A stretch of DNA of 64,000 bases, from the NCBI RefSeq assembly GCF_902769175.1, contig NZ_CACXNW010000028.1, forward strand, positions 1-64,000, written 5' to 3'. Below, in pieces: positions 1 to 10,355 of this stretch. This stretch comes from an uncultured Methanobrevibacter sp. (GTDB lineage: Archaea > Methanobacteriota > Methanobacteria > Methanobacteriales > Methanobacteriaceae). Each line of letters opens with the position of its first letter. Positions within the stretch are counted from its first letter, which is position 1. Below the pieces are notes generated by a model, which was not told the origin of the DNA, did not search any database, and saw only the letters and a list, made by a program, of their open reading frames with translations. The position numbers and the translations under genes were made by a program.

Positions 1-140
1 ACTAGTTTTTTTTATTTTTTTATAGAATTAACTAGTTTTTTTTTATTTTTTTATAGAATTAACTAGTTTTTTTTTATTTTTTTATAGAATTAACTAGAGT
101 TTTTTTTATTTTTTTATAGAATTAACTAGTATTTTATTTT
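1..140. repeat. Tandem repeat, about 30 bp unit, four to five copies
   Basis: A unit of the form ACTAGT, a T-run, ATTTTTTTATAGAATTA is repeated head to tail from the window edge, with small differences in T-run length. The last copy decays near 130. The following stretch to 445 is AT-rich with no gene I can support. It forms the leader of the L15e gene. Confidence 0.85.
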
Positions 141-445
141 TTCATATTTGATTTTGATTTATTCTAATAGTCTATCAATCTTCTCCCAATTCTAAAATAT
201 CTGTTTTTATACAAAAACTTTTTAAATGATTACTATTAAATATTATAATATGTTAGTATATTTGCTGTTTGATAGCAATTTTCTAACAAAAAAATTAAAC
301 TCTTATGGACTATAATATTTAGAATTTGATTAATAATTAAATAGCTATTCACTACTCTATTTAAACTAATACACTTAATCAAAAAAAAACCATTTTAAAT
401 ATTGTCCTTTGGATGTGGCGAAAAGCTGAACAAGAGGTTATATAA

Positions 446-997
446 ATGATGTACAAATATATTAGAGATGCATGGAAAAATCCAGATGAGTCTTATGTAA
501 GAGAACTTATGTGGCAAAGAGCTCCTGTATGGAGAAAACAACCTGCAATCACTAGAATCGACAGACCAACCAGAATTGATCGTGCAAGATCTTTAGGTTA
601 CAGAGCTAAAAAAGGTTTCGTGGTTGTAAGAGTAAAAGTTAGACGTGGTGGACGTAGGAAAACTCGTTTCAAACACGGTCGTAGACCAAAAAGAATGGGT
701 GTAAACAAAATTACCATGGCTAAATCTATTCAAAGAATCGGTGAAGAACGTGTAGCTAAAAAATACCCTAACATGGAAGTATTAAACTCTTACTGGGTAT
801 GGGCTGACGGAAAATACAAATACTTTGAAGTAATTTTAGTAGACCCACAAAGTCCTTCTATTAAAAACGACCCTAAAATCAACTGGATTTGTGAAAGTCA
901 GCACAGAAGCAGAGCTCTCAGAGGCTTAACCAGTGCTGGTAAAAAAGGCCGTGGCCGTAGAAATAGAGGAAAAGGTAGTGAAAAAAGATTAAAATAA
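446..997 (+). CDS. rpl15e: Large ribosomal subunit protein eL15 (L15e)
   Basis: This is a 183-residue, very basic ribosomal protein of the 50S subunit, of full family length. The N-terminus ([12 protein letters not shown]), the [16 protein letters not shown] stretch and the Lys/Arg-rich tail are typical of archaeal and eukaryotic L15e. Two adjacent ATGs (446 and 449) could both start it. The purine-rich AAGAGGTT ribosome binding site at about 431-438 suits either. It heads the exosome/RNase P/proteasome cluster, as in other Methanobacteriales. A T-rich stretch follows the stop directly and may end some transcripts. Confidence 0.95.
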   Translation: MMYKYIRDAWKNPDESYVRELMWQRAPVWRKQPAITRIDRPTRIDRARSLGYRAKKGFVVVRVKVRRGGRRKTRFKHGRRPKRMGVNKITMAKSIQRIGEERVAKKYPNMEVLNSYWVWADGKYKYFEVILVDPQSPSIKNDPKINWICESQHRSRALRGLTSAGKKGRGRRNRGKGSEKRLK

Positions 998-1116
998 TCT
1001 TTTTTTAATTTTTCTTTTCTTTTTATTTTTTTATTTTTTAGCTATTTTTATAATAATTCACTTTTTTTACTTATTTTAAATATTTAGATTTATTTTATAA
1101 TTTTAAAGGTTAAATC

Positions 1117-1554
1117 ATGATTCACAATATTAGATATCGTGTCTTTATCTATGAAAACGAAGACAAAGATGAAATTTTAGAAGCTCTTTTAAATATCTTG
1201 CCTACTGCAGAACCAGAAGTGGAAGAGGCTGAAGGTCTTTTAGAAGAGAAAATGCTTATTTTAACTGGAACAATTTCTAAAAAAAGAGAGACCAAGGAAT
1301 TCCTAAACAATCTCATATCCTCCATTGGAGAAGACCAATTAGTCAAATTGTATAATGACTTAGATAGGAAAATGGATGAAAAGGGAAATCTATTCTTAAG
1401 ATTATCCAAGGAAAAAGCTGCAGAAGAGCAGTGGGAAATATTGGATGGTGGAGACAGCATTCATCTAAAGATTAAGATTGCTGCATATCCTGCTAAAAAA
1501 GAAGTGGCTATAAAAAAGATTTCTGAAATCTTTCCAGATGATATTAAAAACTAA
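1117..1554 (+). CDS. RNA-binding protein, predicted exosome-associated subunit (COG1325 type)
   Basis: A 145-residue acidic protein beginning MIHNIRYRVFIYENEDKDEI. Its pattern of strands and helices and its position between L15e and the RNase P genes match the archaeal family described as a predicted exosome subunit or RNA-binding protein (COG1325). No catalytic motif is visible. The ATG follows a ribosome binding site of AAAGGTTAAATC. Its likely job is RNA binding together with the exosome or RNase P. Identity rests on N-terminal similarity and synteny, and the biochemical role is not established by the sequence. Confidence 0.8.
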   Translation: MIHNIRYRVFIYENEDKDEILEALLNILPTAEPEVEEAEGLLEEKMLILTGTISKKRETKEFLNNLISSIGEDQLVKLYNDLDRKMDEKGNLFLRLSKEKAAEEQWEILDGGDSIHLKIKIAAYPAKKEVAIKKISEIFPDDIKN

Positions 1555-1717
1555 TTAATTTTAATTAGGATATTCTGCAAATATTTTGATTTTTTTGCTA
1601 ATATTAATAAAATACCAAAAATCAATTCAAGTTAATTAAAATATTTTAATTAGTTCATATAAATTATTATATGTTATAGTGTGATTTTTTTTTAAATAAT
1701 TGAATTAAGGTAATCAA

Positions 1718-2632
1718 ATGAAATTTTATGACATGAATCTAAGAGGGCAGGATTTTGACAAAGATTTGGCTTTAGTTTTGGAAGCCAATAAATTTGGATG
1801 GGATTATCTTAATTTAAATTACTTTCCTGAAAATTTTGATAAAGCTATTCAATATAAGGATGATTTAATTGATGAATTGTCTTCTGTTGACTTTAATCAA
1901 ACCTATAGAAACATAAAGACTAATTTTGAGCATGCCGAGCTTTCTATGGGAATAAATATTTTAAATGCTAATTCCAATGAGATTAGAAAGATAATCAACA
2001 AGTATCGCAATAAGTCTAATTACATCAGCTGTTTAGGTGGGGATTTAAAGATCAACCGCAGAGTTTGTGAAAACCATAGAATAGATGTTTTATCAAGGCC
2101 TTACTATAAAAGAAGAGATTCTGGAATGAATCATGTTCTTGCAAAAGAGGCTAAAAAGAATAATGTAGCTATTGAATTATGCTTTAAGGATATTTTAAAC
2201 AATCATCTAAGATATAGGGCTAATGTAATAAGCAGCTTTAAGGAGATATTGATGTTTCATCGCAAATTTCAGTTCCCACTTATCTTAACAACAGATTCCA
2301 AAATCCTATATGATGTAAGGTCAACAAGGGATATTGCATGCTTCTTCAAATCAATAGGATTTAGTGATAAGGAGATTTATAATGGATTCTATTACTATCC
2401 TAAACAAATCATAGATTTCAATAAGGAAAGAAAGAATATGATCATTCGTGGAGTAAAGCTAATTGACAGTGATGACTTTACTGACACTTACGATAAATTG
2501 GAAAGTGATTTGGAAGAATTTGAAGGAATTGAAGGATTTGATGATGATTCACAGGATGAATTCATTTTAGATGATGCTGATGCTGATGATATTGGTGGGA
2601 AATATGAAAATGATTTAGGGGAGGAATTATAA
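1718..2632 (+). CDS. rnp3: RNase P protein component 3 (Rpp30)
   Basis: A 304-residue Rpp30-family subunit of archaeal RNase P, which trims tRNA 5' leaders. The family fold is a TIM-barrel. Visible family features are MKFYDMNLRG at the N-terminus, SCLGGDLKINRRVCENHRIDVL in the middle (the 'DVLSRP' block) and PLILTTDSKILYDVRSTRDI near residues 190-210. After about residue 250 there is an Asp/Glu-rich tail that is longer than usual for the family. The stop overlaps the start of the next gene by one base, so the two are translationally coupled. Confidence 0.92.
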   Translation: MKFYDMNLRGQDFDKDLALVLEANKFGWDYLNLNYFPENFDKAIQYKDDLIDELSSVDFNQTYRNIKTNFEHAELSMGINILNANSNEIRKIINKYRNKSNYISCLGGDLKINRRVCENHRIDVLSRPYYKRRDSGMNHVLAKEAKKNNVAIELCFKDILNNHLRYRANVISSFKEILMFHRKFQFPLILTTDSKILYDVRSTRDIACFFKSIGFSDKEIYNGFYYYPKQIIDFNKERKNMIIRGVKLIDSDDFTDTYDKLESDLEEFEGIEGFDDDSQDEFILDDADADDIGGKYENDLGEEL

Positions 2633-3009
2633 TGAAATTGAAGGTATTGCCTCCAACATTAAGGAAAAAACATCATTATCTGATTCTTGACATTAAGTCA
2701 GAAGTGGAAATCTCTAAAGAAGAGATGCTTCAGTATACAGGGGATGCTTGCATTAGGTACTGGGGAGAGAACCATTCAAGCAACTTTGATTTATGGGTCA
2801 TGAGACACTATCTTATTGATAAAACCATTCAAAATAATGAAGCTATTTTTAATTATAAGACAGTCTTAAGATGTGGAAGATCTTACTGCAATGATGTAAG
2901 GGTAGCACTTTCTACATTAAGAAGATACAATAAGAATAAGGTGGCTATAAATACCATTGGAATTTCAGGAACTATTAAATCTGGAGTTTCCAAATTTATT
3001 GAAGAATAA
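2632..3009 (+). CDS. rnp2: RNase P protein component 2 (Pop5)
   Basis: A 125-residue Pop5-type RNase P subunit, the usual partner of Rpp30. It starts MKLKVLPPTLRKKHHYLIL, a standard Pop5 opening, and contains the CGRSYCNDVRVALSTLRRY block. Its ATG overlaps the rnp3 stop by one base (TAATG), which supports coupled translation and a fixed subunit ratio. The start is clear and no breaks are seen. Confidence 0.92.
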   Translation: MKLKVLPPTLRKKHHYLILDIKSEVEISKEEMLQYTGDACIRYWGENHSSNFDLWVMRHYLIDKTIQNNEAIFNYKTVLRCGRSYCNDVRVALSTLRRYNKNKVAINTIGISGTIKSGVSKFIEE

Positions 3010-3145
3010 TGAATTAAATTTTTTCTTTTGAATTTTTATTTTTTATTGATGATTAGTGAAGGAATTTTTTTCTTTGGAGTTTAAAACTCATTTAAAAAAT
3101 AAAAATGTTTTTTTTGGATTTTGTAATTTCATTAAAAAATAAAAA

Positions 3146-3240
3146 GAGATTATCTTATAATGAATATGAGATGATTTAAAGTATTTTAAAAATAAAAAAA
3201 GAGAATTATCTTATAATGAATATAAGATAATTTAAAGTGT
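3146..3240. terminator. Duplicated hairpin between convergent genes, bidirectional terminator candidate
   Basis: Two copies of a segment of about 54 bp lie between rnp2 (+) and the adhesin gene (-). The second holds a perfect 11-bp inverted repeat, ATTATCTTATA at 3205-3215 and TATAAGATAAT at 3221-3231, with a 5-nt loop. The first copy (3149-3175) is imperfect. T-runs follow on the + strand (3241-3252). The surrounding gap 3010-3303 has no gene. Confidence 0.6.
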
Positions 3241-3303
3241 TTTTTTTTTTCTAATTTTAACCATTTTAAAAAGGTTTTAACTATTTTTAAAAGATAATTT
3301 TAA

Positions 3304-5235
3304 TTATTTTTTAACAACATTCACCCATCTGGTTATGGAGTCTACATTAGTATTGCTGATTACTGAACATATGATTGTATGATTTCCTATAGGCAAATCA
3401 ATATGGACATATCCATTTTTAGATGTTGTTAGCTTGTATGTAGTATAACGGTTAGGGATTGTGTTGTCATATCCTATGCTTTTTCCTTTTTTAGCGTATT
3501 TTAGGAAATTATTCACTAACTCCTTTGCAGAGCTTCCATAAACATAGTCCACATGGGTCTTTTTGTTTAAGTATTTTCCTGTGAAGTACATTCCTTTAAA
3601 GCTTTTAGGACTGTAATCGTCATCATGAGCTCTTTTTAGCCAAGTTCTGTTAGCTAAATTAACGCTTGTTGTTGGTGAAAAGCATCCTAAAACGAATTGG
3701 TTATTATTTTTCTTAAGATAATGCTGATAATAGCTTGATGCCATATCAACAAACATGCCGCTGTCTATTCCTCCTACTAAACTGAATACGCAGACATTCT
3801 TGAAATTCTTAACGCTGTATACATGATAGCTAGGACCTATTCCATAGACAATGACCTTATATCCTTTTGCCCTAAGCAATTTAGCCATTTGGTTTAGGCG
3901 TTGTTTGTCAAGCTTTTTGTTATAGATATTATCTGAGCTTAATACAATGGTTTTCTTAGTGATTTTCCTTCCTGTTCCAGATGTGAAGTTATTGCATTTT
4001 GTCTTTAGCTTAATGCTTTCTCCAACAATTGGATTTCCATTTAGGTCTGTTAGCTTAATGAAATATCGAACAGTCTTTTTTCCATTAAGATTCATTACTC
4101 TGCTTTTTGCATTGAGTATTCCAGTATAATTAGGAAGTATTTCGATTTTTGCTGATCGATAGGATTTTATATATCCTTTAGTTCCGTTAAAATTAACTTT
4201 TATTTTATAAGTTCCTACAGTTTGGGTTAGTCTTATTTTAACTTTTCCCTCTTCATTTGTAGTTCTTTCATATTTCTTGTCAGCGAAATTTATTGTTAAT
4301 TTCTTGTTGGCTAATGTCTTGTTATTGTGATAGTAAAGTATAATATGCAAGTATTTTCCTCTGACTATGCCTTTTGAATTGAATCCAATTTGTGTTTTGG
4401 CTTTATATGATATGATTGTAATTTCCTTGCTGGTCTTTATGTAAGATCCAGACCCCATATAAATCAGTTCTGTTTTATATTTGCATGGTTTGGCTTTGAC
4501 ATGCAATCTGAATCTGCCATCGCTATTGGTTTTCTTGACATATGTCTTGTTTCTATATTTTATGATTACATACTTTGAAGTAAGAGGATTTCCATTTTCA
4601 TCATTAAGATATGCATAGAAATGATGTCCTCTTATTATTGCAGTTTTTGGAATTGTAAAATCGGTATTTAGCTTATAAACATTTAATGTAAATGTTTTAT
4701 TGCATTTTGTATAGTTTTCATCACCTGCAAATTTAACCTTTACAGTATATTTTCCAACATCTGAGCTGATCTTTAGGATTACTCTTCCATATTTGTTAGT
4801 AATATTGGAATAGAGCTTTTTATTAAAGTATATGCTTATCTTTTTATTGGCTATTGCTTTGTTTTTTGAATCTAGCAATTGCAATACGAGATTTCTTTCC
4901 TTAAGAACTGATTCATTATTTACAATGATTTGTGAGATTTCAGGAATTGTCACATCATTGTTTATAGAATTAGAAACAGTTTGTGTATCAGTTGCTTGAT
5001 TGGAATTCTCAGTAGTTCCTGTTGATGGAACTTCACTTTGGCTATTTGTATCGGTAGTTTCAGTTATGCTTTCCTCAGAGTTCAGCTCTTCTTCTTCATT
5101 TTCATTTATATTTAAGTAATTATTTTCCTTGTCGCAATTTTCCATTTGGTCAATATCTATTTGGCTAGCTGAAATAGTATTGATGCAAAGGATGGAAATA
5201 AATAATAAACTAATTATAAAAATTAATTTTTTTAT
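3304..5235 (-). CDS. Secreted adhesin-like protein with Ig-like repeats; ATG start lost
   Basis: Read with its signal peptide, this encodes about 643 residues. The first 24 codons after 5235 give KKLIFIISLLFISILCINTI and then SAS, an obvious Sec signal peptide. The codon expected to be the start (5233-5235) is ATA, not ATG. The first downstream ATG (5145) falls after the signal. A Ser/Thr/Glu/Asn-rich linker is followed by four or five Ig-like beta domains of about 85 residues, with repeated 'KYTVKVKFAGDENY' and 'NGRVILKISS' type motifs. The C-terminal 250 residues form a distinct domain (RLNQMAKLLRAKGYKVIVYG, SLVGGIDSGMFVDMASSYY) that I cannot name. It resembles Methanobrevibacter cell-surface adhesins. 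The gene runs against the flanking cluster, so it is probably an insertion. Confidence 0.75.
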   Translation of the reverse strand: MKKLIFIISLLFISILCINTISASQIDIDQMENCDKENNYLNINENEEEELNSEESITETTDTNSQSEVPSTGTTENSNQATDTQTVSNSINNDVTIPEISQIIVNNESVLKERNLVLQLLDSKNKAIANKKISIYFNKKLYSNITNKYGRVILKISSDVGKYTVKVKFAGDENYTKCNKTFTLNVYKLNTDFTIPKTAIIRGHHFYAYLNDENGNPLTSKYVIIKYRNKTYVKKTNSDGRFRLHVKAKPCKYKTELIYMGSGSYIKTSKEITIISYKAKTQIGFNSKGIVRGKYLHIILYYHNNKTLANKKLTINFADKKYERTTNEEGKVKIRLTQTVGTYKIKVNFNGTKGYIKSYRSAKIEILPNYTGILNAKSRVMNLNGKKTVRYFIKLTDLNGNPIVGESIKLKTKCNNFTSGTGRKITKKTIVLSSDNIYNKKLDKQRLNQMAKLLRAKGYKVIVYGIGPSYHVYSVKNFKNVCVFSLVGGIDSGMFVDMASSYYQHYLKKNNNQFVLGCFSPTTSVNLANRTWLKRAHDDDYSPKSFKGMYFTGKYLNKKTHVDYVYGSSAKELVNNFLKYAKKGKSIGYDNTIPNRYTTYKLTTSKNGYVHIDLPIGNHTIICSVISNTNVDSITRWVNVVKK

Positions 5236-5255
5236 TTAAAATGTTGTTTCCCCCA

Positions 5256-6117
5256 TTTTTATAAATTTGAATGATATTTTTCAATCATAGAATTTTATAG
5301 TTTTTAAATTTTTTTAAAAGACATTTAAAAAACATATTTAAAAAGGCATTTAAAAAAATTTTTAATTTGTCGCATTTTCAAGTTTTGAAAAGTTTAATTC
5401 TTTTTTAGAATTATTTTTTTTCAAGTTTTTAAAAGTTTAATTCTTATTTATAATTATTATTTTTCAAGTTTTAGATTTAATTCTTTTTTAATAGAATTAA
5501 TCAGATTTTCAAGTTCCATATATAAATTTATTTTTTATCTTATTTAAATATGGTTCATCAAATCTTTTGAATTTTCATTATTTTTTAAAATTCGACCAAT
5601 TTTTCTTATTTTAATGAATAAAGCATAGTTCTTAAAAATGGAATTTTTTTCAATAGTCTCTTTTTTTGTTCAAAAATGGTTAAATTCATTGAAATTTTGA
5701 AAACATTTATAAATAACTTATATATAATATAATATTGAACAGAAATATCAATAAAATACATATTGCCAAATAACAGAATGTTTGGTTTATTTTTTTAGAA
5801 TTAATTTAAATATTAGTGATAGATTATGGCTAAATTTTTATTTTTCTTTTTATAGCTGTAGTTTATGTTCAAATGATGAAAAATAATCAAAATGGGATTT
5901 AAGGTAAAAATATAATATTGATTTATGATTGGTCTTTTTATTCCAATATGATTATTTCTTAGGATTTGATGAGGCAAAAAAATTTAAGTTTCTAATAAAC
6001 AGTAAAATGACTAAATTTAAAAATTTATTTGCTTTTTGCTAAAAAAATTAATTTTAAATTAAGATATGTAGTTTATGAATGATTATAGTAAAACTTTGAA
6101 AGAAATGGTGATATTAA
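5256..6117. other. Long AT-rich intergenic region upstream of psmA
   Basis: No gene is supported here. Between about 5374 and 5500 the motif TTTTCAAGTTTTxAAAAGTTTAATTCTT recurs three times. TATA-like strings (TTTATAAA at 5706-5713, TTATATATAAT at 5719-5729) could be a promoter for the psmA unit, but this would leave a leader of over 350 nt. The psmA ribosome binding site GGTGAT is at about 6106-6111. Confidence 0.4.
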
Positions 6118-6858
6118 ATGCAACCTTTACAACAACAAAACGCAGGATATGACAGAGCAATTACTGTATTCAGCCCTGATGGAAGACTTTTCCAAGTAGA
6201 ATATGCGAGAGAAGCTGTTAAAAGAGGAACCACATCTTTAGGTCTTAAATCAAAAGATGGTGTAGTTCTCATTGTAGATAAAAGAACTGTCAGCAGATTA
6301 GTTGAAGCAAAATCTATTGAAAAAATATTCCAAATTGATAACCACATTGGTGCTGCAACTTCTGGTCTTGTAGCTGACGCAAGAGCTTTAATCGAAAGAG
6401 CACGTATTGAATCTCAAATTAATAAAATAACTTACAATGAACCAATTCTTGTCGGAGGTCTCGCAAAGAAAATCTGTGACATGAAACAAATGTACACTCA
6501 AAATGGTGGTGTAAGACCTTTCGGTTCTGCATTGATCATTGGTGGAGTGAATGGTGAAGAAGTTAGATTATTCGAAACAGACCCAAGTGGAGCTTTAATT
6601 GAATACAAAGCTACAGCTATTGGATCTGGCGTACAAGCAGCTATGGATGTCTTTGAAGAAAGCTATGAAGATGATTTAAGCCTTGAAGATGCAATCAACT
6701 TAGGTTTAGATGCACTTTATGAAGCTACTGAAGGCAGAACAACTCCTCAAAGTGTTGAAATAGCTGTAATTGAAGTAGATACTCAAGCTTACAGAAAACT
6801 TTCTGACGATGAAGTATCTGAGTATGTTGAAGCTCTTCTTGAGAGAAATGCTGAATAA
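6118..6858 (+). CDS. psmA: Proteasome subunit alpha
   Basis: The alpha subunit forms the outer rings of the 20S proteasome and gates entry to the beta catalytic chamber. The 246-residue protein has the full family length. It contains the N-terminal gate motif YDRAITVFSPDGRLFQVEYA (the YDR and the proteasome alpha signature) and the GTTSLGLKSKDGVVL block. The stop is TAA at 6856-6858, but the same frame stays open to 6972 and encodes only an acidic tail rich in Glu and Asp. Either the tail is untranslated, or a GAA codon was changed to TAA. Several Methanobacteriales proteins in this window carry acidic tails, so the second option is realistic. The core enzyme is intact either way. Confidence 0.95.
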   Translation: MQPLQQQNAGYDRAITVFSPDGRLFQVEYAREAVKRGTTSLGLKSKDGVVLIVDKRTVSRLVEAKSIEKIFQIDNHIGAATSGLVADARALIERARIESQINKITYNEPILVGGLAKKICDMKQMYTQNGGVRPFGSALIIGGVNGEEVRLFETDPSGALIEYKATAIGSGVQAAMDVFEESYEDDLSLEDAINLGLDALYEATEGRTTPQSVEIAVIEVDTQAYRKLSDDEVSEYVEALLERNAE

Positions 6859-7015
6859 GAGGAAGAAGAATCCGAAGAAGAAGCTGAAGAAACTGCAGAT
6901 GAATCTGAAGCTGAAACTAACGAAGCTGATGCTGAAGAAGAATTTGGAGAAGAAAGTTCTGATGAAGAATAATTTTAAATTATCTTTTCAATAGGATTCT
7001 CTTTAATGCTTATTG

Positions 7016-7166
7016 ATGAAAATGTTTGTAAAAAAAGCAATTATCAAAAAAGTTATTAAGAGCAAAACTGTAAGGAAAAACTGCTAAATTCGGCATTAAG
7101 TTAATTCTTACAGAGAAATTCTTGAAAGAGCATAAGCATATTGGAAGAATCGTTAAATACATTTAA
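7016..7166 (+). pseudogene. Possible small basic ORF, broken
   Basis: From ATG 7016 the frame reads MKMFVKKAIIKKVIKSKTV and stops after 23 codons. A neighbouring frame then reads AKFGIKLILTEKFLKEHKHI and ends GRIVKYI at 7166. Joined by a small length change they give a basic protein of about 50 residues. This is weak evidence and could be chance in AT-rich DNA. The rest of 6973-7544 is AT-rich, with repeated TTTATTCAATA strings at about 7340-7440 and nothing else I recognise. Confidence 0.2.
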
Positions 7167-7544
7167 CTGATTTTTCTAATGATTCTATGTTTTAATTTTT
7201 AATAGGGTTCTTTATAATTAAGAACTCTTTTATTTTACCTTTTTTAAGGTATTTAAAAGTTCATAATTACATTTTTATTATTTAAATGTATTTTAGGTTT
7301 ATCTTACATTTTATTTATTAAAATGCATTGATCTATTGTATTATTTTATTGCATTGATTTATTCAATAATTTATTCAATATTTTATTCATTAATTTATTC
7401 AATATTTTATTCAATATTTTATACATTAATTTATTCATAAATTAATTCATTAATTAATCATAAAATTATTCATTGATTTATTGCATTATTTTTAAAATGT
7501 ATTGATAGGCAGTTATCAAATTGTATTGGATTAGGTGAGTACGC

Positions 7545-8249
7545 ATGGTAAATATAGATGATGTTATAATTGCAAGATATGAATCTTTTGGAGAAAAATT
7601 TGAAATTTTAGTTGATCCTGATTTAGCTGCAGACTTTAGAAATCCTGATTATGAAAAAGAGATTAACATTGAAGATATTTTAGCTGTTGAAGAAATATTT
7701 AAAGATTCCAAAAAAGGGGATAAGGCTTCTGAGGAATCTATGAAAAAGGTATTTGAAACAATTGATGTTTTGGAAGTGGCTGCTCAAATTCTTCAAAAAG
7801 GAAATGTTCAACTGACTGCTGAACAAAGAAGACAGATGCAAGAGGATAAAAGAAAACAGGTTATTGCTAAAATAGCCAGAGAGGGTATCAATCCTCAAAA
7901 TGGTCTTCCACATCCTGCAGTCAGAATTGAAAATGCTATGAATGAGGCTAAAGTTAAAGTTGACCCATTTAAATCTGTGGATGAACAAGTTCAAACTGCT
8001 TTAAAAGCAATTAAAGTTTTAATTCCAATTAAATTTGAAAAAGTTAAAAGGGCTGTTAGATTGCCAAGCACAGCTGCAGGCAATGCTTATTCTGCAATTC
8101 GTCCATTTGGAAATATTATAAATGAAGAATGGCAACAAGATGGTTCTTGGATTGGAATTGTAGAGATGCCTGGTGGTCTTCAAGATGATTTTAATCATAA
8201 AATGGCTTCTATCTCAGGAGGAGAAGCTGAAACTAAATTAATCAATTAA
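7545..8249 (+). CDS. Ribosome maturation protein SDO1 (SBDS family)
   Basis: A 234-residue SBDS homologue. In eukaryotes and archaea SBDS works with EF-2-like GTPases to release the anti-association factor aIF6 from the 60S/50S subunit. The three-domain layout is visible: an N-terminal FYSH domain ([20 protein letters not shown]), a central helical domain ([23 protein letters not shown], with the family motif [10 protein letters not shown] following) and a C-terminal ferredoxin-like domain ([17 protein letters not shown], then [12 protein letters not shown]). The ATG follows GGTGAGTACGC. It lies in the canonical place between psmA and rrp4, and no damage is seen. Confidence 0.95.
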   Translation: MVNIDDVIIARYESFGEKFEILVDPDLAADFRNPDYEKEINIEDILAVEEIFKDSKKGDKASEESMKKVFETIDVLEVAAQILQKGNVQLTAEQRRQMQEDKRKQVIAKIAREGINPQNGLPHPAVRIENAMNEAKVKVDPFKSVDEQVQTALKAIKVLIPIKFEKVKRAVRLPSTAAGNAYSAIRPFGNIINEEWQQDGSWIGIVEMPGGLQDDFNHKMASISGGEAETKLIN

Positions 8250-8402
8250 TTCTATAATTTATTTATTTGCAAATAAGAGGTTAATGAATAGATTAGGGTT
8301 TGTCTATAATAATTATGTCTTTTTATGGAAATCAGATTTAATGTTATAGCTGTTAATTTAGAGTGTTGTTGAATTTAATATACTCTTATGGGAAGTATAT
8401 GT

Positions 8403-9563
8403 ATGATATATGTGAATGAAAAAGATTTAGTTGTTCCTGGAGAATTATTAGCAGAAGATGATTATTATTCAGGAAGAGGGACCTTTGAAGATGATGGAAA
8501 AATATGTTCCAAACTCTTGGGTTTAGTTTCTTTAAGAAATAAGAAAATTAGTGTAATTCCTTTAAAAAGCAAATATCTTCCTAAAAAAGGTGATGTAGTT
8601 ATCGGTAAAATTGACGATGTCAGATTTTCAATGTGGGGAGTAGACATTAACTCACCATACTCTGGTATCTTACCTGCATCAGAAGTATTTGGAAGAGAGA
8701 AAAAGGAATTGAGCAGAGTATTTGATATTGGTGATGTTCTTTTCTTAAGAATCGTCGATGTCGATGAAGTGAAAAAGGTTAAATTAGGATTAAAAGGCCG
8801 TGGAATGGGTAAATTCAAAGGTGGAGTTATTGTAGATATTGCTCCTACCAAAGTGCCTCGTTTAATTGGTAAAAAAGGTTCTATGATTAACATGATCAAG
8901 GATAAAACCGGCTGTAAGATTGTAGTCGGTCAAAATGGTCTTGTTTGGGTAAAAGGTAATGAAGACATGGAACAAATCGTTAAAAATGTTATCAAATTAA
9001 TCGAAAAAGAAGCTCATACCTCTGGTTTAACTGACAGAATCAAAAACAAGCTTTGCTTACTTATTGATGGTGAATTGCCTCCAGAAGAAGAAGAGGAAGC
9101 AGAACCTGAAGTGGAAGAAGAAGCTTTTGAAGATGGCTTGAAAAAACCTGAACTTCAAGATTTCAGAGAAGAGGTTGAAAAGGAATTAGCTGAAGAAGGA
9201 TTCTTGGAAGATGAAGCTGATGACTTTGAAGACATTGATGATGAAGACTCTGATGACGAAATGTTTGATGACTCTGAAGATGAGGATACTGAAGATGAAG
9301 ATATCGAAGAATTCAACGATGATTCAGAAGATGAAGAAGGATTCGAAGACTTTGATGATGAATTAGAGGATGAAGAATCTGAGGAAGAAGATGATGAAGA
9401 GGCTGAAGATGATAAGGAAGACAAATCTAAAAAACCTAAATTTTTAGATACCTTTGAATACATAAATGAACAAAAAAAGAAAAATAAGTCTTCTTACGAT
9501 TTTAGCCGTGCAGATAATTCTAAATCCCCTACTTTAAACATTTCACAAGGAAGAGGTATTTAA
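8403..9563 (+). CDS. rrp4: Exosome complex RNA-binding protein Rrp4 with long acidic tail
   Basis: Rrp4 is a cap subunit that feeds RNA into the Rrp41/Rrp42 ring of the archaeal exosome. The order is an N-terminal beta domain ([20 protein letters not shown]), an S1 domain ([20 protein letters not shown]) and a KH domain with the GxxG loop IGKKGSMI. I chose ATG 8403 ([13 protein letters not shown]) over 8388 because family members begin at MIYV and GGAAG lies 7 nt before it. After about residue 220, some 130 residues are almost entirely Glu/Asp, followed by a basic end. This tail is much longer than in the usual protein of about 230 residues. Confidence 0.93.
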   Translation: MIYVNEKDLVVPGELLAEDDYYSGRGTFEDDGKICSKLLGLVSLRNKKISVIPLKSKYLPKKGDVVIGKIDDVRFSMWGVDINSPYSGILPASEVFGREKKELSRVFDIGDVLFLRIVDVDEVKKVKLGLKGRGMGKFKGGVIVDIAPTKVPRLIGKKGSMINMIKDKTGCKIVVGQNGLVWVKGNEDMEQIVKNVIKLIEKEAHTSGLTDRIKNKLCLLIDGELPPEEEEEAEPEVEEEAFEDGLKKPELQDFREEVEKELAEEGFLEDEADDFEDIDDEDSDDEMFDDSEDEDTEDEDIEEFNDDSEDEEGFEDFDDELEDEESEEEDDEEAEDDKEDKSKKPKFLDTFEYINEQKKKNKSSYDFSRADNSKSPTLNISQGRGI

Positions 9564-9642
9564 GCTGTTGAATTTTAAAATTTATTATTATTGATAATAA
9601 TTTATATGACTATTAAAATGTGATGCAGAAGAGGTGTTTTTT

Positions 9643-10344
9643 ATTATCTCAAATGACAAAGAATTAAGAGTTGACGGAAGAGCATACGATGAATTCCGTC
9701 CAATAAAAATTGAAGCTGGCGTTTTAAAAAGAGCAGACGGTTCTGCTTATTTGGAAGTTGGTGGAAATAAAATTTTAGCATCTGTTTATGGACCAAGAGA
9801 ATCCTATATTAGACGTTTACTAAAACCTAATACTGGTGTAATTCGAGTAAGATATAACATGGCTCCATTTTCAGTAGATGACCGTAAAAGACCTGGCCCA
9901 GACAGAAGATCAACTGAAATTTCTAAAATTGCTGCTGATGCACTCAGACCTGCTTTAATGTTGGAATCTTTCCCAAGATCAATGGTGGATGTATCAATTG
10001 AAGTAATTGAAGCAGAAGGAGGAACCCGTTGTGCAGGAATTACTGCAGCTGCTGTAGCATTAGCTGATGCAGGAATTCCAATGAAGGATATTGTAGTAGG
10101 CTGTGCTGCAGGTAAAGTAAATGACCAAGTTGTATTAGACTTATCTGAAAAAGAGGATAAGGAAGGACAAGCTGATGTTCCTATAGCAATGATGCCAAGA
10201 ACCGGTGAAATCACTTTACTTCAAGCAGACGGTAACTTAACTGAAGAAGAATTTGAAGAAGCTTTGGATTTAACTATGGAAGGATGCAGAAAAATTAGCC
10301 AACTCCAACATGAAGCTTTAAAAGCTAGGTATAGCTCTGAATAG
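9643..10344 (+). CDS. rrp41: Exosome catalytic subunit Rrp41
   Basis: This RNase PH-fold subunit carries the phosphorolytic active site of the archaeal exosome. Family motifs are [16 protein letters not shown], the RNA-binding arginines in [36 protein letters not shown] and the catalytic-region [14 protein letters not shown] plus EGQADVPIA. The natural N-terminus should be M-I-S-N-D-K-E-L. The codon at that place (9643-9645) is ATT, preceded 6 nt upstream by GAGGTG. A GTG inside that ribosome binding site (9634) would add three residues and lacks its own site. So the start codon is probably a changed ATG or a rare ATT start. Confidence 0.92.
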   Translation: MISNDKELRVDGRAYDEFRPIKIEAGVLKRADGSAYLEVGGNKILASVYGPRESYIRRLLKPNTGVIRVRYNMAPFSVDDRKRPGPDRRSTEISKIAADALRPALMLESFPRSMVDVSIEVIEAEGGTRCAGITAAAVALADAGIPMKDIVVGCAAGKVNDQVVLDLSEKEDKEGQADVPIAMMPRTGEITLLQADGNLTEEEFEEALDLTMEGCRKISQLQHEALKARYSSE

Positions 10345-10355
10345 GTTGTGAAAAT

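Noticed and set aside
9155-9463. Ser-rich frame on the - strand opposite rrp4
   Set aside because: It is the antisense of the Glu/Asp-rich tail of Rrp4; GAA/GAT codons read backwards give Ser runs.
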